This document shows positions 61,540 to 64,000 of a stretch of 64,000 bases of DNA, in pieces. How positions within the stretch are numbered: position 1 is the stretch's first letter; each line of letters opens with the position of its first letter. The position numbers and the translations under genes were made by a program. The stretch comes from UBA5429 sp942493315 (lineage in GTDB: Bacteria; Bacteroidota; Bacteroidia; Bacteroidales; WCHB1-69): the NCBI GenBank assembly GCA_942493315.1, contig OW818690.1, positions 372,001-436,000 of the forward strand. Reading direction: 5' to 3'. The notes below the pieces were generated by a model, which worked only from the letters and a program-made list of their open reading frames with translations, had not been told where the DNA came from and made no database searches.

Positions 61540-61760
61540 TACTTGGTGAGAGATTTTTGTTCGCAAGATCTCGAGAGGGAATTAGGTGTAAATCCTAAAC
61601 AGTACCCGCTGCTGTAAGTTTCATTCGTTCTTTGAGCTTCCTCAATATGTCACTGTTGATTTTATCAATGGGAAGACGCTCCAAGAGAAACAAGTCAGAA
61701 AACCTGCCAATTAGTCGTTGTGAAAAGCTTCGGGAAGTGAGCTTACACGAACGAGTTATG
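61540..61760 (+). promoter_or_regulatory. Cobalamin (B12) riboswitch
   Basis: Conserved cobalamin-aptamer blocks occur in order: GAGGGAATTAGGTGTAAATCC (from about 61574), GTACCCGCTGCTGTAA (61602-61617, the B12 box region), GTCACTG (61649-61655), GGGAAGACG (61670-61678) and GTCAGAAAACCTGCC (61694-61708). The sequence 3' of this (to about 61760) can form the closing and expression-platform helices. Located between a consensus promoter and the ATG at 61841, it should repress the downstream gene when cobalamin is plentiful. The outer boundaries are approximate. Confidence 0.93.
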
Positions 61761-61840
61761 TCCGTTTGGTTTACCGTTTGATTTCATTTTCCGAGCAAAA
61801 AAGATGTTCTGTTAAAATTAATCAATTAAAAACCAATACT

Positions 61841-63274
61841 ATGAAAAAAATTCTTACCCTTTTAACTCTTTTTGGAATATTCTGGAATCTGAATTCACAG
61901 AATCTTGATATAGAAAATTCGTTACCTGATGATGCCATTATAGATCAAAGCCAAATCCAATATTGGGTGGGTGGTGGCTCAAAAAGTGCTATTTTGACCA
62001 TTAACTGGTGTGATACAGCTATCGCTTTGGCGTGGGGTGTTCGTTTTGAAGGTGATTCCATCCTGGTTGCTGACTTAATGCGCACCGTTGCTATTTATGA
62101 TCCACGCATCCATTTTTCTTACGGAGATTGGGGAATCACAGATATTACCTATCAGGATGCAACCTATAATTTATCCCTTGCCGGTGATTGGTGGTTGTAC
62201 AATGTCAATGGACAATCTGCCATGCTTGGGATTGATGCCCAATATGTTCACCATGGAGATATTGTGAAATGGGGCGATGAATCGTGTGGGATTGCCGATG
62301 AAAACTATAATTATGTTTGGATTACCCCCATTCAACCTACTTCTACGGGAGTGAGTGATCAAACCATTTTCGACGGAATCATAGGAAGTTCCCATTTTTT
62401 GGCCATCTCTTATGACAACAGTTCCATTGTAGGATGGGCTACCAATTGTCAGGTAACCCGTGGTTATCAGGATATTGCAAACCCATCAGTATTTGCTTCT
62501 TACGGTAACGAGTTAGATGCAGTGGGTCAAGCGAGCAATTCAACTACAGATGTCGTAAGTTTAGGAGATCAAGGATTTGCAGTTCTTACGTTTTCAACAC
62601 CCATTGTCAATACCACAGGTTACGACTTTGCCGTTTTTGAAAACAGTTTGAATGATGTTTTCTTAGAGTTAGCCTTTGTCGAAGTGAGCTCTGATGGCAT
62701 CAACTATTTCAGATTTCCATCTGTATCCAACACGCCTAATGATATTCAAATCAGCAATGCCGGTTCTGTAGATGCTACCCATATTCACAACTTAGCAGGG
62801 AAACACCGTGCCGGTTGGGGCACTTTATTTGATCTGGAAGATTTATCAGGCTATACAGCATTAAATATCAACAATATAACCCATATCAGACTAGTAGATG
62901 TTGTAGGTTCCATAGATCCTCAATTTGGAAGTACCGATCGTTACGGAAAGATCATCAATGATCCCTACCCTACCAATTTTGCGTCATCTGGATTTGATTT
63001 AGGTGGTGTAGCTGTTTTAAATGGGTATATTCCGGAAGCGATTGATGATTTTACTACCAATTTGGCGATACACGTTTATCCTAATCCTTGCACTGATTAT
63101 ATCATGATTGAAAATCAGGAAGGGAAAGAAGTTACAATATACAATGCTTTGGGACAAATTGTTATGAGAAAAACCATTGATGAAACAATTCAAAAGATTT
63201 CAATGGAAAATATTCCGAGCGGAATGTATATTTTACAAGTGGGAAATGAGAAGGTAAAAATGATTAAAAAGTAG
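61841..63274 (+). CDS. B12-riboswitch-controlled secreted surface protein with T9SS sorting domain
   Basis: 477 residues from ATG 61841 (MKKILTLLTLFGIFWNLNSQ, signal peptide); a GTG start further upstream would lie in the riboswitch tail. Domain 1 (about 40-165) contains YWVGGGSKSAILTINW, ALAWGVRFEG and DPRIHFSYG. Domain 2 (about 225-395) contains ASYGNELDAVG, DVVSLGDQGFAVLTF, YDFAVFENS, AFVEVSSDGINYFRFP, AGKHRAGWG, IRLVDVVG and GFDLGGVAVLN, a beta-sandwich seen in Bacteroidota surface proteins found near B12 transport genes as I recall. Residues 409-477 are a T9SS type A tail. Riboswitch control plus surface export suggests a cobalamin-capture protein, analogous in role but not in fold to BtuG; this is inference. 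A terminator follows directly, and then an insertion sequence. Confidence 0.85.
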   Translation: MKKILTLLTLFGIFWNLNSQNLDIENSLPDDAIIDQSQIQYWVGGGSKSAILTINWCDTAIALAWGVRFEGDSILVADLMRTVAIYDPRIHFSYGDWGITDITYQDATYNLSLAGDWWLYNVNGQSAMLGIDAQYVHHGDIVKWGDESCGIADENYNYVWITPIQPTSTGVSDQTIFDGIIGSSHFLAISYDNSSIVGWATNCQVTRGYQDIANPSVFASYGNELDAVGQASNSTTDVVSLGDQGFAVLTFSTPIVNTTGYDFAVFENSLNDVFLELAFVEVSSDGINYFRFPSVSNTPNDIQISNAGSVDATHIHNLAGKHRAGWGTLFDLEDLSGYTALNINNITHIRLVDVVGSIDPQFGSTDRYGKIINDPYPTNFASSGFDLGGVAVLNGYIPEAIDDFTTNLAIHVYPNPCTDYIMIENQEGKEVTIYNALGQIVMRKTIDETIQKISMENIPSGMYILQVGNEKVKMIKK

Positions 63275-63297
63275 TCGTATCATTTTCCTGTTTTTTT

Positions 63298-63385
63298 GGG
63301 CGTGTCCCACCTCCGGGCTTATGAAAATAGGCCCGGATTTTTTTATTCACCACGATGCCCGTCGGTGGGTCGGCATCCGGCCTGT
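63298..63385. repeat. Remnant of a GC-rich Bacteroidota intergenic element
   Basis: It begins GGGCGTGTCCC and contains GTCGGTGGGTCGGCATCCGG, a GC-rich tract unlike its surroundings. The beginning matches the reversed end (ACGCCC) of the element at 43837-44019. It lacks the gcgtgagggat end and stops at the putative IS66 terminus, so it appears cut by the insertion. Confidence 0.45.
63312..63344 (+). terminator. Rho-independent terminator after the riboswitch-controlled gene
   Basis: TCCGGGC pairs with GCCCGGA (7 bp, GC-rich) around a 12-nt loop, followed by seven Ts. It lies 38 nt after the stop codon and within the GC-rich element, which here supplies the terminator. Confidence 0.7.
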
Positions 63386-63431
63386 GTAAGCATACGAGCA
63401 ACCCCATCTTGTAGATGAGAGATGATCATTT

Positions 63432-63439
63432 TATTTTTG
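63432..63439 (+). promoter_or_regulatory. -7 box of the IS66 tnpA promoter
   Basis: TATTTTTG matches TAnnTTTG 14 nt before the tnpA ATG, with TTG at 63409-63411 (20-nt spacing). It lies inside the IS end, so the element carries a host-type promoter. Confidence 0.4.
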
Positions 63440-63452
63440 CTTTTAAAAAAGC

Positions 63453-63737
63453 ATGAATATTATATCAAAAGAGGCAGAGATGTCAAGTATGGTTGAGTTG
63501 TGGAAACAAGGTGAAAAGACCAAAAAGGATTTTGCGATGGAACATGGGATTAGTTACGATTCCTTTAGATATTGGACACATAAATTATGTCCGGAAGAAT
63601 CAATAAGGAGAACAAGTTTTAAAGATCAAGATTTTTCATTTATTGAACTAACCCAAGAAAATTTTAAATCAGAGGGATCTAGAATACCTCAGATTGAGTT
63701 AACATTACCAAATGGGATACAACTTAAAATATATTAG
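63453..63737 (+). CDS. tnpA: IS66 family accessory protein TnpA
   Basis: 94 residues with an N-terminal helix-turn-helix-like segment (LWKQGEKTKKDFAMEHGISYDSFRYW when read in pieces) of the kind seen in IS66 TnpA/OrfA and IS3-like OrfA proteins. The C-terminal part IELTLPNGIQLKI resembles the conserved 'LPNG' ending of IS66 TnpA. It is followed after 2 bp by tnpB, the usual IS66 arrangement. Its exact role in transposition is not well established. Confidence 0.8.
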   Translation: MNIISKEAEMSSMVELWKQGEKTKKDFAMEHGISYDSFRYWTHKLCPEESIRRTSFKDQDFSFIELTQENFKSEGSRIPQIELTLPNGIQLKIY

Positions 63738-63739
63738 AC

Positions 63740-64000
63740 ATGATAGGATTTAGTAGTACCATAAAATATTATTTATGTACCAAACCTGTCAATATTCATA
63801 ATAGCTTTGATGGATTAGCAGGCATTGTGCGTGATTTTATGCAAAAAACTCCGACATCTGGTGCTGTTTTTGTCTTTTTGAATAGACAAAAAACACATAT
63901 AAAAATGCTTTATTGGGATGGAGATGGGTTCGTAATTTATTACAAGCGATTAGAAAGAGGTCGATACAAAGCCCGCACTACTGATTGTGATGGTGGTTTA
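63740..64000 (+). CDS. tnpB: IS66 family accessory protein TnpB (3' truncated by window edge)
   Basis: 87 codons are visible from ATG 63740. The sequence contains SFDGLAGIVRDFM, SGAVFVFLNRQKTHIKMLYWDGDGF and YYKRLERGRYK (read as separate blocks), the hallmark motifs of the IS66 Orf2/TnpB family (PF05717). It is needed for IS66 transposition in tested elements but is not the DDE transposase. The gene is intact as far as visible. Confidence 0.93.
   Translation, partial: MIGFSSTIKYYLCTKPVNIHNSFDGLAGIVRDFMQKTPTSGAVFVFLNRQKTHIKMLYWDGDGFVIYYKRLERGRYKARTTDCDGGL

Larger units (their letters stand above)
63386..64000 (+). mobile_element. IS66-family insertion sequence, left end (cut by window edge)
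   Basis: The putative left end begins GTAAGCATACGAGC at 63386; GTAAG is typical of IS66-family termini as I recall. It is followed by the accessory genes tnpA and tnpB in the family order. The transposase gene tnpC and right end lie beyond 64000. The eight bases before the end (CGGCCTGT, 63378-63385) are the predicted target duplication. Confidence 0.75.

Noticed and set aside
61766..61840. GTG start extending the B12-regulated protein by 25 residues
   Set aside because: That stretch is the tail of the riboswitch region, and ATG 61841 opens a clean signal peptide.

Overview
The window comes from a low-GC member of the Bacteroidota, most likely Flavobacteriales-like. Four observations support this: type IX secretion (T9SS) C-terminal sorting domains on several secreted proteins, promoters with the TAnnTTTG -7 box and an upstream TTG, a Bacteroidota-style MraY with a long internal insertion, and GC-rich intergenic elements between AT-rich genes. 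I saw no tRNA, rRNA or CRISPR array.

Layout. (1) Positions 34350 down to 1, minus strand: one gigantic open frame of at least 11,450 codons that runs off the left edge. It encodes a secreted, SprB/adhesin-like protein built from several hierarchies of tandem repeats. In N-to-C order these are N-terminal modules, PKD-like pairs, a WEDGYE-type module, SdrD-B/DUF11-like parts, about 28 cadherin-like 'tandem-95' domains in triads, SprB repeats, a glycine-rich domain nested inside an HYR domain, about nine four-domain HYR super-units (the last six nearly identical), SprB repeats, thirteen 80-residue Ig-like repeats, and SprB again. (2) 34875-43820, plus strand, divergent from it: a secreted metzincin metalloprotease with a GEVED domain, 21 tandem 85-residue repeats and a T9SS tail. 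(3) 43837-44019: a GC-rich intergenic element. (4) 44033-47062: a GH92 mannosidase lipoprotein and a DUF1697 protein. (5) 56739 down to 47127, minus strand: a division and cell-wall (dcw) operon mraZ-rsmH-ftsL-ftsI-murE-mraY-murD'-ftsW, followed by a membrane polyferredoxin. In this operon murE carries an apparent frameshift, and murD is reduced to a C-terminal-domain remnant with altered key residues. (6) 57140-59704: a Ppx/GppA phosphatase and Fhs. (7) 59787-63274: a DOMON-like T9SS protein, a small lipoprotein, and a cobalamin-riboswitch-controlled T9SS surface protein. (8) 63386-64000: the left end of an IS66-family element, cut by the window edge.

How it fits together. The left two thirds is a cell-surface adhesion/proteolysis locus whose two genes are divergently transcribed from a 524-bp AT-rich control region. 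Both genes are amplifying internal repeats. The right third is housekeeping (septal peptidoglycan synthesis, one-carbon metabolism), then a B12-responsive surface protein that may be the first gene of a cobalamin uptake unit now followed by an insertion sequence. The items I consider most worth follow-up are the giant adhesin with its nested domain insertion, the degenerate murD held in translationally tight spacing, the murE frameshift, and the riboswitch-controlled surface protein.
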